NCBI RefSeq assembly: GCF_030227115.1
Contig: NZ_JASSUA010000001.1
Coordinates: 1,550,001-1,614,000, forward strand
From: Marinobacter sp. SS13-12
GTDB taxonomy: Bacteria; Pseudomonadota; Gammaproteobacteria; Pseudomonadales; Oleiphilaceae
Direction: 5' to 3'
Length of the DNA: 64,000 bases
Below, one piece after another: positions 36,712-46,746 of this stretch. How positions within the stretch are numbered: position 1 is the stretch's first letter; every line of letters starts with the position of its first letter. Below the pieces are notes generated by a model. It searched no databases, had not been told where the DNA came from, and saw only the letters and a list, made by a program, of their open reading frames with translations. Both the position numbers and the translations under genes were made by a program.

Positions 36712-38634
36712 TTATTGAGACTTACGAACCCGCAGGTACCATTCCGCAAGGAGGCGTACCTGTTTTTCCGTGTAGCCTCGATCGACCATACGCTCGACGA
36801 ACTGCTTGTGTTTGTTCTGGTCTTCCTGGCTTGCCTTCGGATTGAAGGAAATAACCGGCAGCAGGTCCTCGGTATTGGAGAACATTTTCTTCTCGATCAC
36901 GCTGCGCAGCTTTTCATAGCTGAGCCAGGACGGATTGCGACCCTGGTTGTTCGCCCGTGCCCGCAGCACGAAGTTCACCACCTCGTTGCGGAAATCTTTC
37001 GGGTTGCTGATGCCGGCGGGTTTCTCGATTTTCTCCAGCTCGTCGTTGATGGACGAACGGTCGAGAATTTCCCCGGTTTCCGGGTCGCGGTACTCCTGGT
37101 CCTGTATCCAGAAATCGGCGTAGGTCACGTAGCGGTCGAACAGGTTCTGGCCGTACTCGCTGTAGCTTTCCAGGTAAGCGGTCTGGATTTCCTTGCCGAT
37201 GAACTCCACATAATGGGGCGCCAGGAACTCCTTGATGAAGCGCAGGTAGCGGTCCTGGGTTTCTGGCTGGAACTGCTCCTGTTCTATCTGTTTTTCCAGC
37301 ACATAGAGCAGGTGAACCGGGTTGGCAGCCACTTCTGTGGTATCGAAGTTGAATACCTTGGACAGGATCTTGAAGGCGAAACGGGTAGATAGTCCGTCCA
37401 TGCCTTCGTTCACGCCGGCGGCATCCCGGTATTCCTGCATCGACTTGGCCTTGGGATCGGTATCCTTGATGTTCTGGCCGTCGTAGACCCGCATCTTGGA
37501 GAAAATGCTGGAGTTTTCCGGCTCCTTGATGCGTGACAGGATGGAGAACTGCGCCAGCATATCCAGGGTGTCCGGAGCACAGGGCGCGCCCGCCAGGGAG
37601 CTGTCCCGCAGCAGTTTGCGATAGATATCAATCTCTTCGGTAACACGCACGCAGTAGGGCACCTTGACGATGTAGACCCGGTCAAGGAAGGCCTCGTTGT
37701 GCTTGTTGTTACGGAACGTCTGCCATTCAGACTCGTTGGAGTGGGCAAGAATGATGCCGTCGAACGGCACGGAACCCATGCCTTCTGTGGTGTTGTAGTT
37801 GCCTTCCTGGGTGGCGGTCAGCAGCGGATGCAGCACTTTGATCGGCGCCTTGAACATCTCCACGAATTCCATCAGGCCCTGGTTGGCCTTGCACAGGCCG
37901 CCGCTGAAGCTGTAGGCGTCCGGGTCATCCTGGGAATAATCTTCCAGCATACGGATGTTGACCTTGCCCACCAGTGCGGAAATATCCTGGTTGTTGTCGT
38001 CCCCCGGCTCGGTCTTGGAAACACCGATCTGGTCCAGAACCGAAGGGTACATTTTCACCACCCGGAACTGGCTGATATCGCCGCCGTATTCATGCAGGCG
38101 CTTTACAGCCCATGGCGACATGATGGATTTGAGATAGCGCGGCGGAATGCCGTATTCCTCTTGCAGGATGCCGGCATCCTCTGCCGGATCGAACAGGCCC
38201 AGCGGGGACTCGTTCACCGGTGAGTCTTTAATGGCGTAGAAGGGCACTTTCTGCATCAATGACTTGAGCTTTTCAGCCAGCGAGGATTTACCACCACCAA
38301 CGGGGCCGAGCAGGTAAAGGATCTGTTTCTTCTCTTCCAGGCCCTGGGCGGCATGGCGGAAGAAGGAAACAATATTTTCTACGGCCTCTTCCATGCCGTA
38401 GAACTCGGAGAATTCCGGATAGCGTTTGATGACTTTGTTGGAAAAAATCCGAGACATCCTGGAATCACGGGATGTGTCGATATGTTCCGGCTCACCGATT
38501 GCCAGCAACATTCTCTCTGCGGCGGTGGCATACGCCGTTGGGTCCTTTTTGCAGATCTCCAGGTATTCCTCAAGGGTGTATTCTTCCTCCTGAGTTGCTT
38601 CATACCGGTTTTTGAAGTGCTGCACGATGCTCAT
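36712..38634 (-). CDS. prkA: PrkA-family serine protein kinase / AAA protein
   Basis: A 640-residue PrkA (YeaG) protein. The N-terminal AAA domain has Walker A GPVGGGKSSLAEKL near residue 110, and the C-terminal domain shows the PrkA family's kinase-like region. In E. coli YeaG supports adaptation to nitrogen starvation. It is the first gene of the operon; the 234 bases upstream contain an imperfect inverted repeat (ACCGAACCGAA/TTCGGTCCGGT, about 38759-38800) that could be regulatory. Confidence 0.94.
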   Translation of the reverse strand: MSIVQHFKNRYEATQEEEYTLEEYLEICKKDPTAYATAAERMLLAIGEPEHIDTSRDSRMSRIFSNKVIKRYPEFSEFYGMEEAVENIVSFFRHAAQGLEEKKQILYLLGPVGGGKSSLAEKLKSLMQKVPFYAIKDSPVNESPLGLFDPAEDAGILQEEYGIPPRYLKSIMSPWAVKRLHEYGGDISQFRVVKMYPSVLDQIGVSKTEPGDDNNQDISALVGKVNIRMLEDYSQDDPDAYSFSGGLCKANQGLMEFVEMFKAPIKVLHPLLTATQEGNYNTTEGMGSVPFDGIILAHSNESEWQTFRNNKHNEAFLDRVYIVKVPYCVRVTEEIDIYRKLLRDSSLAGAPCAPDTLDMLAQFSILSRIKEPENSSIFSKMRVYDGQNIKDTDPKAKSMQEYRDAAGVNEGMDGLSTRFAFKILSKVFNFDTTEVAANPVHLLYVLEKQIEQEQFQPETQDRYLRFIKEFLAPHYVEFIGKEIQTAYLESYSEYGQNLFDRYVTYADFWIQDQEYRDPETGEILDRSSINDELEKIEKPAGISNPKDFRNEVVNFVLRARANNQGRNPSWLSYEKLRSVIEKKMFSNTEDLLPVISFNPKASQEDQNKHKQFVERMVDRGYTEKQVRLLAEWYLRVRKSQ

Positions 38635-38868
38635 AGATGGCCCCTCGCTTGCTCTCTAACTGTTTGAAAGACAGCTTTTAGTTCACGCAATTTCCCCGTT
38701 GCTGTTGGATCCGTCGCCCCGGACGGTGGTTATGGTTATGAGTGAAAGTATAGGAAGTACCGAACCGAATTACGCTGGTGCGCTCATTTCGGTCCGGTTA
38801 TTTTGAGCTTAGTTCAAGCTTCGGGACTTGGACAGGGGGAGAAGCGTTAAGGTTCATTAAATTGTGTA

Positions 38869-39522
38869 TCAGCGTTTCTGCAGCCGAAACACGCTTTCGG
38901 TGGCTCCAGCAAGGCCTTTGCGCTTGGTAAAGGGGTGATCTTTCGCCAGGGTATTGGTGAGGATGTGTTCGATTTCGTAATCGCCGGCGTACAGTTCCCG
39001 GACTTCTGTATCGCTGACGTTAAAGGGAGGACCCTTGATGTCAGTGTCGTAATCCAGGGTAATCAGCAAGATTCGCGTGCCGTCCGGGATGACCGCAGTC
39101 AGGTGGTCAACGTAGTCCTTGCGCATATGCGGGGGCAGGGCGATCAGTGCGGCACGGTCGTAGACCAGCCTCACGTGTCGCAGATCCTCCGGCACCAACT
39201 GGAAGAAGTCGCCACACCAGAGTTCCAGGTCGTCGTGCTTGAAGGTGGTAAAGGGCTCGCCGGGGTGGACCCTGGCTTTCTCGCCGCCCTCTTCGAAAAA
39301 GTCCTTGCAGGCAACGTCGCTGAGCTCCACCCCGATGATGGGATGGCCGCGGTCGTGAAGCCACCACATGTCATGGGCTTTCCCGCACAGGGGCACGAGG
39401 ACAGCACCCGTGCCGCTGCCGGCAAGTTCGGGCCAGTGGTCGTGGAGGTACTGGTTCACGGTGCCTTCGTGGAAGCCGATTTCTTTCTTGGCCCAGCGTT
39501 CGTGCCAGAATTCGTGTTCCAT
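38869..39522 (-). CDS. tpm: Thiopurine S-methyltransferase
   Basis: A 217-residue SAM-dependent methyltransferase of the TPMT family. The N-terminal FWHERWAKKEIGFHEGTVN is diagnostic, followed by VLVPLCGKAHDMWWL for SAM binding. Bacterial members methylate thiopurines and detoxify tellurite or selenite. AGGGGAAC precedes the ATG. It is divergent from the dehydrogenase gene. Confidence 0.93.
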   Translation of the reverse strand: MEHEFWHERWAKKEIGFHEGTVNQYLHDHWPELAGSGTGAVLVPLCGKAHDMWWLHDRGHPIIGVELSDVACKDFFEEGGEKARVHPGEPFTTFKHDDLELWCGDFFQLVPEDLRHVRLVYDRAALIALPPHMRKDYVDHLTAVIPDGTRILLITLDYDTDIKGPPFNVSDTEVRELYAGDYEIEHILTNTLAKDHPFTKRKGLAGATESVFRLQKR

Positions 39523-39620
39523 GTGTGTTCCCCTTGTTCACTGGTTGGAGGTTTTAATCAGTCTAACTTAATCTTGGAGACTGTTGGTTGATCGAAAACA
39601 TCACGAATGAGGATCGATGG

Positions 39621-40553
39621 ATGAAAGCCGTATTTCTGGATGCAGACACACTGGGTCATGATGTGGACCTGTCGCCGATCGAAGCCGTAACCGGAGAGAT
39701 GGTGAAGCACCCGCGCACGTCACCGGAGCAGGTGCTGGAGCGTATCCGGGGCTTCGATACGGTGCTGGTGAACAAGGTGGTGCTGAAGCAGGCGCATTTT
39801 GAGGCGTGCCCGGAGCTGAAGACGATTTCGGTGGTGGCCACAGGGTTGAATAACATAGACCAGGAGGCTGCGAAGGCACACGGCATCAGGGTGATGAACG
39901 TGACCAACTACGGCCGCTCCACCGTGGCCCAGCACACCATGGCGCTAATGCTGGCGCTGGCCACGCGGTTGCTGGATTACGACCGGGATGTGCGCGCCGG
40001 TCGTTGGGGGCAGAGCCCGATGTTCTGTTTGATGGATCACCCCATCATGGAGCTGGAAGGGCGTACGCTGGGGATTGTCGGTTATGGCGATCTGGGACAG
40101 GGCGTTGTTGAGCGGGCGAAGGCGTTCGGAATGAACATCCTGCTGGGTGCCAGGCCGGGCCAGGCCGCTGGCGAGGTGGATGGTTACTCTCGCATTCCCA
40201 TGCATGAATTGCTGCCCAGGGTAGACGTGCTATCCCTGCATTGCCTGTTGACGGACGAAACCCGGAACATGATCGGTGCCCGCGAGCTGAAGATGATGAA
40301 ACCGGAGGCGCTGGTGATCAACACCAGCCGCGGTGGCCTGGTGGATGAGCAGGCACTGGCCGATGCCCTGCGCGCCGGAACTATTGGCGGTGCAGGCTTT
40401 GACGTCTTGACGGAAGAGCCCCCCCGCAATGGCAACCCGCTGCTGGCGGACGATATTCCCAACCTGATAGTGACACCCCATTCGGCCTGGGCGAGCCGGG
40501 AGGCGAGGCAGAGGATTGTGGAGATTACCGCGCGTAATCTGTTATCTGTCTGA
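39621..40553 (+). CDS. D-2-hydroxyacid dehydrogenase
   Basis: A 310-residue NAD(P)-dependent D-isomer-specific dehydrogenase that interconverts 2-oxo and D-2-hydroxy acids. It has the nucleotide motif GIVGYGDLGQGV and the catalytic residues Arg in NTSRGGLVDEQAL, Glu in DVLTEEPP and His in TPHSAW. The length and sequence are close to glycerate/hydroxypyruvate reductases, but the exact substrate cannot be fixed. The start follows GAGGA by eight bases; an upstream TTG was rejected. Confidence 0.88.
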   Translation: MKAVFLDADTLGHDVDLSPIEAVTGEMVKHPRTSPEQVLERIRGFDTVLVNKVVLKQAHFEACPELKTISVVATGLNNIDQEAAKAHGIRVMNVTNYGRSTVAQHTMALMLALATRLLDYDRDVRAGRWGQSPMFCLMDHPIMELEGRTLGIVGYGDLGQGVVERAKAFGMNILLGARPGQAAGEVDGYSRIPMHELLPRVDVLSLHCLLTDETRNMIGARELKMMKPEALVINTSRGGLVDEQALADALRAGTIGGAGFDVLTEEPPRNGNPLLADDIPNLIVTPHSAWASREARQRIVEITARNLLSV

Positions 40554-40612
40554 TTTTACGGTTACTCTCCTAGCCTATAATTCGCACAATACACTGTTAA
40601 ACGGGACGTCGT

Positions 40613-41935
40613 GTGGCTTCTATCCAATTTAAAGACCGGCTCCAGGAAGCTGAAACCTGGATTCTGGCCAATCCCAATCCACCGCACAGATGGCCGTGGA
40701 CCTGGTTGTATAAAACCGGGCGCACGGCCTATGCCCTGGTGCGGGATATCATTGCCGGCAACCTGACCCTGCACGCCATGAGTCTGGTCTATACCACCCT
40801 GTTGAGTATCGTGCCTCTGCTGGCGCTGAGCTTTTCGGTACTCAAGGCGCTGGGCGTGCACCAGCGTATGGAGCCCTTCCTTTACCAGTTCTTTGAGCCC
40901 ATGGGCCCACAGGGCATCGAGATTGCCGAACAGATTCTGGGGTTCGTGGATAATATGAAGGTAGGTGTGCTGGGCTCCGTGGGCCTGGCTCTGCTGGTCT
41001 ATACCGTGATTTCGCTGGTGCAGAAAATCGAGCGTTCCTTCAATATGATCTGGCGGGTGCCGGATATGCGTTCCATGGCCCAGCGCTTCAGCAACTACCT
41101 CAGCGTGATCATGATCGGCCCGTTGTTGATGGTGTCGGCCATCGGCATCAGTGCCACCATCTTCTCGTCGGCGTTTGTCCAGGCGTTGATGGCGGTGGAA
41201 CCCCTGGGTTCAGTAATTATCTTTGCCACCCGCTTTACCCCGTTCCTGCTGGTGGTCGGGGCATTCACCTTTGTATATGTGTTTATTCCCAATACCAGAG
41301 TGAAGCTGCGTTACGCTTTTATCGGTGGTCTGATTGCAGGCATTTCCTGGCAGGCTGCAGGCATGCTGTTTGCCTCATTTGTGGCAGGCTCGGCGAAATA
41401 CGCCGCCATCTATTCCAGCTTCGCCATCGGTATCATCCTGCTTATCTGGCTCTACCTGAACTGGATCATCCTTTTGCTGGGCTCCAGCATCGCATTTTAT
41501 CTGCAGAATCCCGGCGCAGTCGCCAAGCGCAGCCAGGTAAGGTTATCCCCGGAACTGCAGGAGAATACTGGCCTGGCACTGATGTGGCTGGTGGCAAAAC
41601 CATTCAGTGAAGGCCGGCCGGCCCCCCAGCAGGAAGATCTTGAACATACCCTGCGAGTGCCCGGTGAGGTAACCCGCGGAATCAGCGACAAGCTCATTCG
41701 TGCACGACTGCTGGCGCTGGCGGGTCGTAATGGTGACTGCCTGGTTCCGGGCCAGTCGCTGGACCGGATTACCATCGGAGGCGTTCTTGAAGCTATTCGC
41801 CACGATGAGGATCGTGTGGTTGACCGTCTGCCTTACCGGATACCCGAAAGACTCAGGGCCAGGGCTCCAGAGGACGAATCAGTCACTTTCGCCGAATTGC
41901 TGAGACAGGAAGTGGAAGGCCGGAAAGAAGCCTAG
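40613..41935 (+). CDS. YihY/BrkB-family inner-membrane protein
   Basis: A 440-residue protein with six hydrophobic helices in the first 285 residues (for example LVYTTLLSIVPLLALSFSVL and AIYSSFAIGIILLIWLYLNW). A cytoplasmic C-terminal extension of about 140 residues looks like a small helical domain. The family was once called RNase BN, which is not correct. The role is unknown. It starts with GTG; its end overlaps the convergent HDOD gene by four bases. Confidence 0.88.
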   Translation: MASIQFKDRLQEAETWILANPNPPHRWPWTWLYKTGRTAYALVRDIIAGNLTLHAMSLVYTTLLSIVPLLALSFSVLKALGVHQRMEPFLYQFFEPMGPQGIEIAEQILGFVDNMKVGVLGSVGLALLVYTVISLVQKIERSFNMIWRVPDMRSMAQRFSNYLSVIMIGPLLMVSAIGISATIFSSAFVQALMAVEPLGSVIIFATRFTPFLLVVGAFTFVYVFIPNTRVKLRYAFIGGLIAGISWQAAGMLFASFVAGSAKYAAIYSSFAIGIILLIWLYLNWIILLLGSSIAFYLQNPGAVAKRSQVRLSPELQENTGLALMWLVAKPFSEGRPAPQQEDLEHTLRVPGEVTRGISDKLIRARLLALAGRNGDCLVPGQSLDRITIGGVLEAIRHDEDRVVDRLPYRIPERLRARAPEDESVTFAELLRQEVEGRKEA

Positions 41936-42972
41936 GCGCGGGTTTTGGCGCCTGCCTCAAGAACATCGAGGATGGTTTTGCGCACCCGGGTAAACTGCTC
42001 ACCGGAGATATGGATGATACGCAGCACGTCTCCCTCAGGCATGTTGCGCTGGTGTGCATGCCGCAGCACCTCCCGGGTTCCGACAATGATGCCGTCATTA
42101 AGCGGGGATTGCTTCTGATTCGGAGCAGGGCGCTCTGCCGCCAGCAGTTGCGCATGGTACTTGGGTGGAAGATTCCACTCGTTGGCCAGCAACTGTGACG
42201 TGGCCCACTGATAGCGGGAGAGGGCGCTGTGTATCAGTGAGGGCGGCGCCTCGGTCATCCCCGGTTCCGCACGGCAGATTCGCTGCAGCTCTCTCCGCAA
42301 GGTGATATAGGAGAGCGCCGGCAGCAACCCCGTCACAAAAAAGACGCTGGTATCCTGGCCCTGAATCCTGGCAATCAGTTCCGCACTTCGGGCGCAGGTA
42401 AGCCCCCAGCGCCAGACCCTCTGGGCAAAAAGGGCTTCGCGGCTGTTTCGGGCCGCCATCATCGGGCGCATGATAGCGGCCGAAATCACGTTGCGAATAC
42501 CGTCCAGTCCCAGCAAGAAAACGGCCTGATCCACGGAGTCTATGGACTGGTCGCCGGGCCGGAAATAGGGGCTGTTGGCAACCTGTAACAACTGGTCGGT
42601 CAGTGCCGGATCGTTGAGGATGATCTCGGTCAGTTGATGGCGGTCCGATTTCTCATCGGAGAGCGCCCGCATCAACATGGGCAGGGTCATTGGTTGGCGT
42701 GGTAATTCGTCCAGTTCCTGATTGGCAATTCGCCCGCGCAGATTGTCCAGAATGTGCTCCCATTGCCCGGGCTCTGAGCGCAACGTCGCGGGGGGCGAAT
42801 CCAGCAGCCAACAGAACAGATTTTCTTCCAGATGGTCAATCAGCGCGGGATCTGCGGCCGAATTGTCATCCACCGGCGCAGATGGATTAAGCAGGCGGGA
42901 TTCAGGGGCTGATGCGATGACTGGCTCGTCGGAATTGAATAGTCCTGAAATCCAGGAAAAAAAGCCTGGCAT
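41932..42972 (-). CDS. HDOD domain protein
   Basis: A 346-residue protein with an HDOD domain (about residues 95-290, with LPMLMRALSDEKSDRHQLTEII and VFLLGLDGIRNVI). HDOD is a degenerate HD phosphohydrolase-like domain used in signalling and often linked with cyclic di-GMP. The start at 42972 (MPGFFSW) follows GGAGG by six bases; a longer frame was rejected for lack of a ribosome site. Confidence 0.85.
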   Translation of the reverse strand: MPGFFSWISGLFNSDEPVIASAPESRLLNPSAPVDDNSAADPALIDHLEENLFCWLLDSPPATLRSEPGQWEHILDNLRGRIANQELDELPRQPMTLPMLMRALSDEKSDRHQLTEIILNDPALTDQLLQVANSPYFRPGDQSIDSVDQAVFLLGLDGIRNVISAAIMRPMMAARNSREALFAQRVWRWGLTCARSAELIARIQGQDTSVFFVTGLLPALSYITLRRELQRICRAEPGMTEAPPSLIHSALSRYQWATSQLLANEWNLPPKYHAQLLAAERPAPNQKQSPLNDGIIVGTREVLRHAHQRNMPEGDVLRIIHISGEQFTRVRKTILDVLEAGAKTRA

Positions 42973-43095
42973 CCGATGCCTCCGGGAAAAGAATAGTCGC
43001 CGGGAAATACATACCCGTACTCCCGGAGTATAGATCCCGGCAGCCGTTATGCCCAGCATAAACCGACATAACTGTCCGTTTTCCGGCGCTAAAAA

Positions 43096-44325
43096 TCAGA
43101 GAATCGAGCCGCCGAACACAAAGACCAGTTGGCAGATACCGGCTGCAAAGCCCAGGAAGGCTCCCACCAGAATCAGTTTGATCTCGTCTTCCTGGAAGCA
43201 GGGGCGCAGCAGGTCCTGGAATTCTTCCGAGGACAGGGCAATCATGCGTTCAACCATGATGGTTTCCACGGCTCTGGCCCGGTCCGTTTCGAACACCGGG
43301 TTGTTGAACGAGCTTCGGGAAATATCGATGGCTTTCTGTCCTACCTGGTTCTTCAGGGTCGCGAACCCTGTTGGCCCAAAGGCCACCTGGGTCAGGGCCT
43401 TGCCCATGCCCGCAGTTTCATCCACCAGTGGCTTGATGTGCTTCTTGACCATGTTGCGTGCACGGTCGCCTTTCGGGCCTTCGAGTATGGCGTTGATGAT
43501 ATTACCGACGGTGAGGATTTCATGGGTCACGATGTGGCAAAACGACTCGGCCACTTCCTGCTGACGCTTGAGGAACAGGCCCTGCAGCCGCAGAAACCCG
43601 ATCCTTTTCTCGTGCAGTGGGCGAAAGATTACGTTCAGCGCGATCCAGTTGGTGGCCCAGCCCACCAGCAAGCCGAAGAAAGGCAGTACCCACCAGCTCT
43701 GGTAGAAGTACCAGACGGTCATCTGGACCAGTCCGAACAGGAAGCCGAAGTAGAAGCCGGAGTTGATGATAAAGCGGAATTCCGCTTCGCCGCATTCGAT
43801 GAATATCCGGTTCAGCAGGCGTTTGTCTTTAGCCAGCCGTTCGATGACCATACTTTTGATGTCCAGCAGGTCTTCGATGTTGTCGGATACGTCGCCCACC
43901 AGGTTGTCCACCAGTTGCGGCGTGGATTTCCGCACCCGGTCGTAGACCATGTTTCTGGCGGAGGCAGGCAGGTTTTCCCAGAAGGTGGGGTATTCCTTGA
44001 GCATCAGTTCGTCGACGTATTCTTCGGTGCGGGGTTCGACGGTATAGATGATGTGGGCGGCGAGTACCTGGGGGTCGATCTGCTGGAAGATTTCCCGCAC
44101 TGTGCCAATTTTGGAGATGGTGGCGTCGACGCTGATGGCGGCCATTTTTCGCGCCTTGGAGGGGATGATGCCCTGCCAGCCCAGCAACGGGGGTTTGCCG
44201 ACGAATTCCAGCGGGTAGAAGGTCATCTTGATGGCGAGCCAGTTGGTGGTCCAGCCAATCAGGGCGGCAATGACCGGGATACTGAGGTATTGCCAGAATT
44301 CTGGGTTGCTTAGCAGGCTTGTCAT
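43096..44325 (-). CDS. DUF445 family membrane protein
   Basis: A 409-residue DUF445 protein, recognised from the opening IPVIAALIGWTTNWLAIKMT and the repeated WATNWIALNVIFRP motif. There are hydrophobic segments at the N-terminus, in the middle and at the C-terminus. Function is unknown. It lies 123 bases upstream of the HDOD gene on the same strand. Confidence 0.9.
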   Translation of the reverse strand: MTSLLSNPEFWQYLSIPVIAALIGWTTNWLAIKMTFYPLEFVGKPPLLGWQGIIPSKARKMAAISVDATISKIGTVREIFQQIDPQVLAAHIIYTVEPRTEEYVDELMLKEYPTFWENLPASARNMVYDRVRKSTPQLVDNLVGDVSDNIEDLLDIKSMVIERLAKDKRLLNRIFIECGEAEFRFIINSGFYFGFLFGLVQMTVWYFYQSWWVLPFFGLLVGWATNWIALNVIFRPLHEKRIGFLRLQGLFLKRQQEVAESFCHIVTHEILTVGNIINAILEGPKGDRARNMVKKHIKPLVDETAGMGKALTQVAFGPTGFATLKNQVGQKAIDISRSSFNNPVFETDRARAVETIMVERMIALSSEEFQDLLRPCFQEDEIKLILVGAFLGFAAGICQLVFVFGGSIL

Positions 44326-44368
44326 CCGGTGTTCGCTTTTTTGCTGGTTATTGGTGGTCTGGTGCCTA

Positions 44369-44481
44369 CTGGCTTACGGGGAGGGTTCTCCAAAACACGC
44401 TCCTGCGGCACATCCATGTGACGCTTGGGCTCCGCCATCCATGGCTCCGCACAGTTTTGGAGAACCCTCCCCGTAAGCCAG
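44369..44481. repeat. Variable-arm hairpin element, copy C
   Basis: Arms 44369-44396 and 44454-44481 are a perfect 28-base inverted repeat. The core is nearly identical to that of copy B (CACATCCATGTG, then GCCATCCATGGC), and the inner arm ends are shared, but the outer arm bases differ and still pair with each other. It occupies the gap between rsmE and the DUF445 gene, both on the minus strand, so it could terminate rsmE transcription. Confidence 0.88.
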
Positions 44482-44607
44482 CCCAAACCACGGAGATGTC
44501 TTCAACAGTTTTGAGCCTTTTTCGACTCGAAAGGGATCATGTTGTCAGTCGCCGCTTCTGTCAATGACTTGCCTGCCAGCATGCGACGGCGGCACGGTCG
44601 GAAAGTG

Positions 44608-45342
44608 TCAGCTTCCGATGTCTCCCCACAGCCACTGGCACAGGGCCATGGCGGCGACCGGAGCGGTTTCGGTTCTGAGGACACGCGGGCCGAGGGCGAC
44701 GGGGAGGAAGCCGGCGGTTTCGGCGGCGGTGATTTCGTCCGCGCTGAGGCCGCCTTCGGGGCCGATCATCAGGGCGACCCGGGCGGGTTTGGTCATGGTG
44801 TTCAGGGACTGTTCGGTGCGGTGGTGGAGGACCAGGCGCAGGTCGCAGTCACTGGTGTGTTCGAACCAGTCCGCCAGGGTCATCACGGGTAATATCTCGG
44901 GTACCCGGGCGCGGCCGCATTGTTCGGCGGCGCTGGTGGCGACGGATTGCCAGTGGCGCAGGCGTTTGTCTTCGCGGTCGCCCTTGAGTTTCACGTCGCA
45001 GCGTTCGGTGGTCAGGGGCACGATGCGGGTGACGCCCATTTCCACGGCTTTCTGAACGGCGTAATCCATCCGGTCACCCTTGGAGAGTGTCTGTCCGAGG
45101 ACGATCTCCAGGGGAGAGTCGGTGGCGTTTTCCATCGGGCTGGCAACCCGGACTTCCACCCGTTTTTTGCCCGACTCGGTGATGGTGGCAGGGTAGTCGT
45201 TGCCGTCGCCGTTGAACAGCAGCAATTCCTGGCCCGGCTGCATGCGCAGCACGCGGCCAACATGCTGTGCCGCGTTGTCGTCCAGCTCAGCCGTGGCTCC
45301 CTCGTTCAGAGGAGAGTCGGTGTAGATACGAGGGATGCGCAT
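44608..45342 (-). CDS. rsmE: 16S rRNA (uracil-1498-N3)-methyltransferase RsmE
   Basis: A 244-residue SPOUT methyltransferase with an N-terminal PUA-like domain and the knot motifs LMIGPEGGLSADEI and LGPRVLRTETAPVAAM. It methylates U1498 of 16S rRNA. It follows bioA by 10 bases on the minus strand, so the two are probably co-transcribed. Confidence 0.95.
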   Translation of the reverse strand: MRIPRIYTDSPLNEGATAELDDNAAQHVGRVLRMQPGQELLLFNGDGNDYPATITESGKKRVEVRVASPMENATDSPLEIVLGQTLSKGDRMDYAVQKAVEMGVTRIVPLTTERCDVKLKGDREDKRLRHWQSVATSAAEQCGRARVPEILPVMTLADWFEHTSDCDLRLVLHHRTEQSLNTMTKPARVALMIGPEGGLSADEITAAETAGFLPVALGPRVLRTETAPVAAMALCQWLWGDIGS

Positions 45343-45352
45343 GGTGTGTTGG

Positions 45353-46705
45353 TCAGTCCCGTACTGCGATTTCGATGCCTTCAGTGGCCACCTGGGCCAG
45401 GTGGCGGATCTGTTCTTCGGTGATCACATAAGGGGGCATAAAGTAGACCACATTGCCCAGCGGCCGCAACAGTGATTGTCGGGTGAGGGCGTGCTGGTAG
45501 ACGCGGATGCCGCGGCGCTCCTGCCAGGGGAAAGGCTCCTTGGTGGCCTTGTTCTTGACCATTTCCACCGCCAGGGTCATGCCGTGCTGGCGGATGTCGC
45601 CAACGTTGGGATGGTCCGCCAGGTGGGCCACGGAGTCGGCCATGCAGGTGCTCAGGCGCTTGTTGTTCTCGATCACATTGTCGTCGCGGAAGATGTCCAG
45701 GGTCGCCAGGGCAACGGCGCAGCCGATGGGGTTGCCGGTGTAGCTGTGGCTGTGCAGGAACGCCTTCAGGGTTTCGTAGTCGTCGTAGAAAGCGTTATAG
45801 ACCTTATCGGTGGTGAGCACCACGGACAATGGCAGGTAGCCGGCAGTCAGGCCTTTGGACAGGCACATGAAGTCCGGAGTAATGCCGGACTGCTCGCACG
45901 CAAACAGGGTGCCGGTGCGGCCGAATCCCACGGCAATCTCGTCGGCGATCAGGTGCACGTCATACCTGTCACAGGCTTCACGCAATCTGGTGTGGTAAAT
46001 GGGGTGGTGCATGCGCATGCCACCGGCGCACTGGATCAGGGGCTCCACCACCACGGCGCAGATTTCGTCGTGCTTTTCTGCCAGCAGCGCTTCCATGGCC
46101 TCGAACTGCCGCAGGGCGTATTCCTCGTCAGTTTCACCCGGCTCCTTGTTGAAGGCGTCCGGGGAGGGCGCCGTCAGCACTTCCATCAATAACGGCTGAT
46201 AGGTGTCCTTGTAGAGGGAAACATCGCCCAGGGCCAAGGCGCCCAGGGTTTCTCCGTGATAACTGTTGCTCAGATTCACGAAGTTTTTCTTGCCCGGCTT
46301 GCCGTGGTTTTTCCAGTAATGGAAGCTCATCTTGAGCGCCGCTTCAATTGCGGAAGAGCCGTTGTCCGCGTAAAAGCACTTGTTGAGGCCTTCCGGGGTC
46401 GCTTCAATAAGCCGTTCTGACAGGTTTACCACAGGCTCGTGGGTAAATCCGGCCAGGATCACATGCTCCAGCTGGCCGATCTGTTCCTGAATCGCGGCGT
46501 TGATTCGCGGATTGGCATGGCCGAAGAGGTTAACCCACCAGGAGCTCACAGCGTCGATGTACCGGTTGTGCTCGAAATCCTCAAGCCAGACGCCTTCTCC
46601 CCGTTTGATGGGGACCAGTGGCAGGGTTCCTTCGTGATCTTTCATCTGGGTGCAGGGATGCCATACGGATTTAAGGCCGCGGGCGACGAGGTCAGCATTA
46701 CGCAT
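45353..46705 (-). CDS. bioA: Adenosylmethionine-8-amino-7-oxononanoate aminotransferase BioA
   Basis: BioA makes 7,8-diaminopelargonic acid in biotin synthesis using SAM as amino donor. The 450-residue fold-type I PLP enzyme has SSWWVNLFGHANP near the N-terminus, LIADEIAVGFGRTG for cofactor contact, and the PLP Lys in CLSKGLTAGYLPL. No other bio gene is nearby. A BirA-like box lies upstream. Confidence 0.95.
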   Translation of the reverse strand: MRNADLVARGLKSVWHPCTQMKDHEGTLPLVPIKRGEGVWLEDFEHNRYIDAVSSWWVNLFGHANPRINAAIQEQIGQLEHVILAGFTHEPVVNLSERLIEATPEGLNKCFYADNGSSAIEAALKMSFHYWKNHGKPGKKNFVNLSNSYHGETLGALALGDVSLYKDTYQPLLMEVLTAPSPDAFNKEPGETDEEYALRQFEAMEALLAEKHDEICAVVVEPLIQCAGGMRMHHPIYHTRLREACDRYDVHLIADEIAVGFGRTGTLFACEQSGITPDFMCLSKGLTAGYLPLSVVLTTDKVYNAFYDDYETLKAFLHSHSYTGNPIGCAVALATLDIFRDDNVIENNKRLSTCMADSVAHLADHPNVGDIRQHGMTLAVEMVKNKATKEPFPWQERRGIRVYQHALTRQSLLRPLGNVVYFMPPYVITEEQIRHLAQVATEGIEIAVRD

Positions 46706-46746
46706 GATAAATCTCCGTCAGACGCTCAGGTTATGAATTCTCGGCG

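Noticed and set aside
33827-38634. Sporulation genes because of SpoVR and PrkA homology
   Set aside because: These families with YeaH form a stress operon in non-sporulating proteobacteria; nothing else points to spores.
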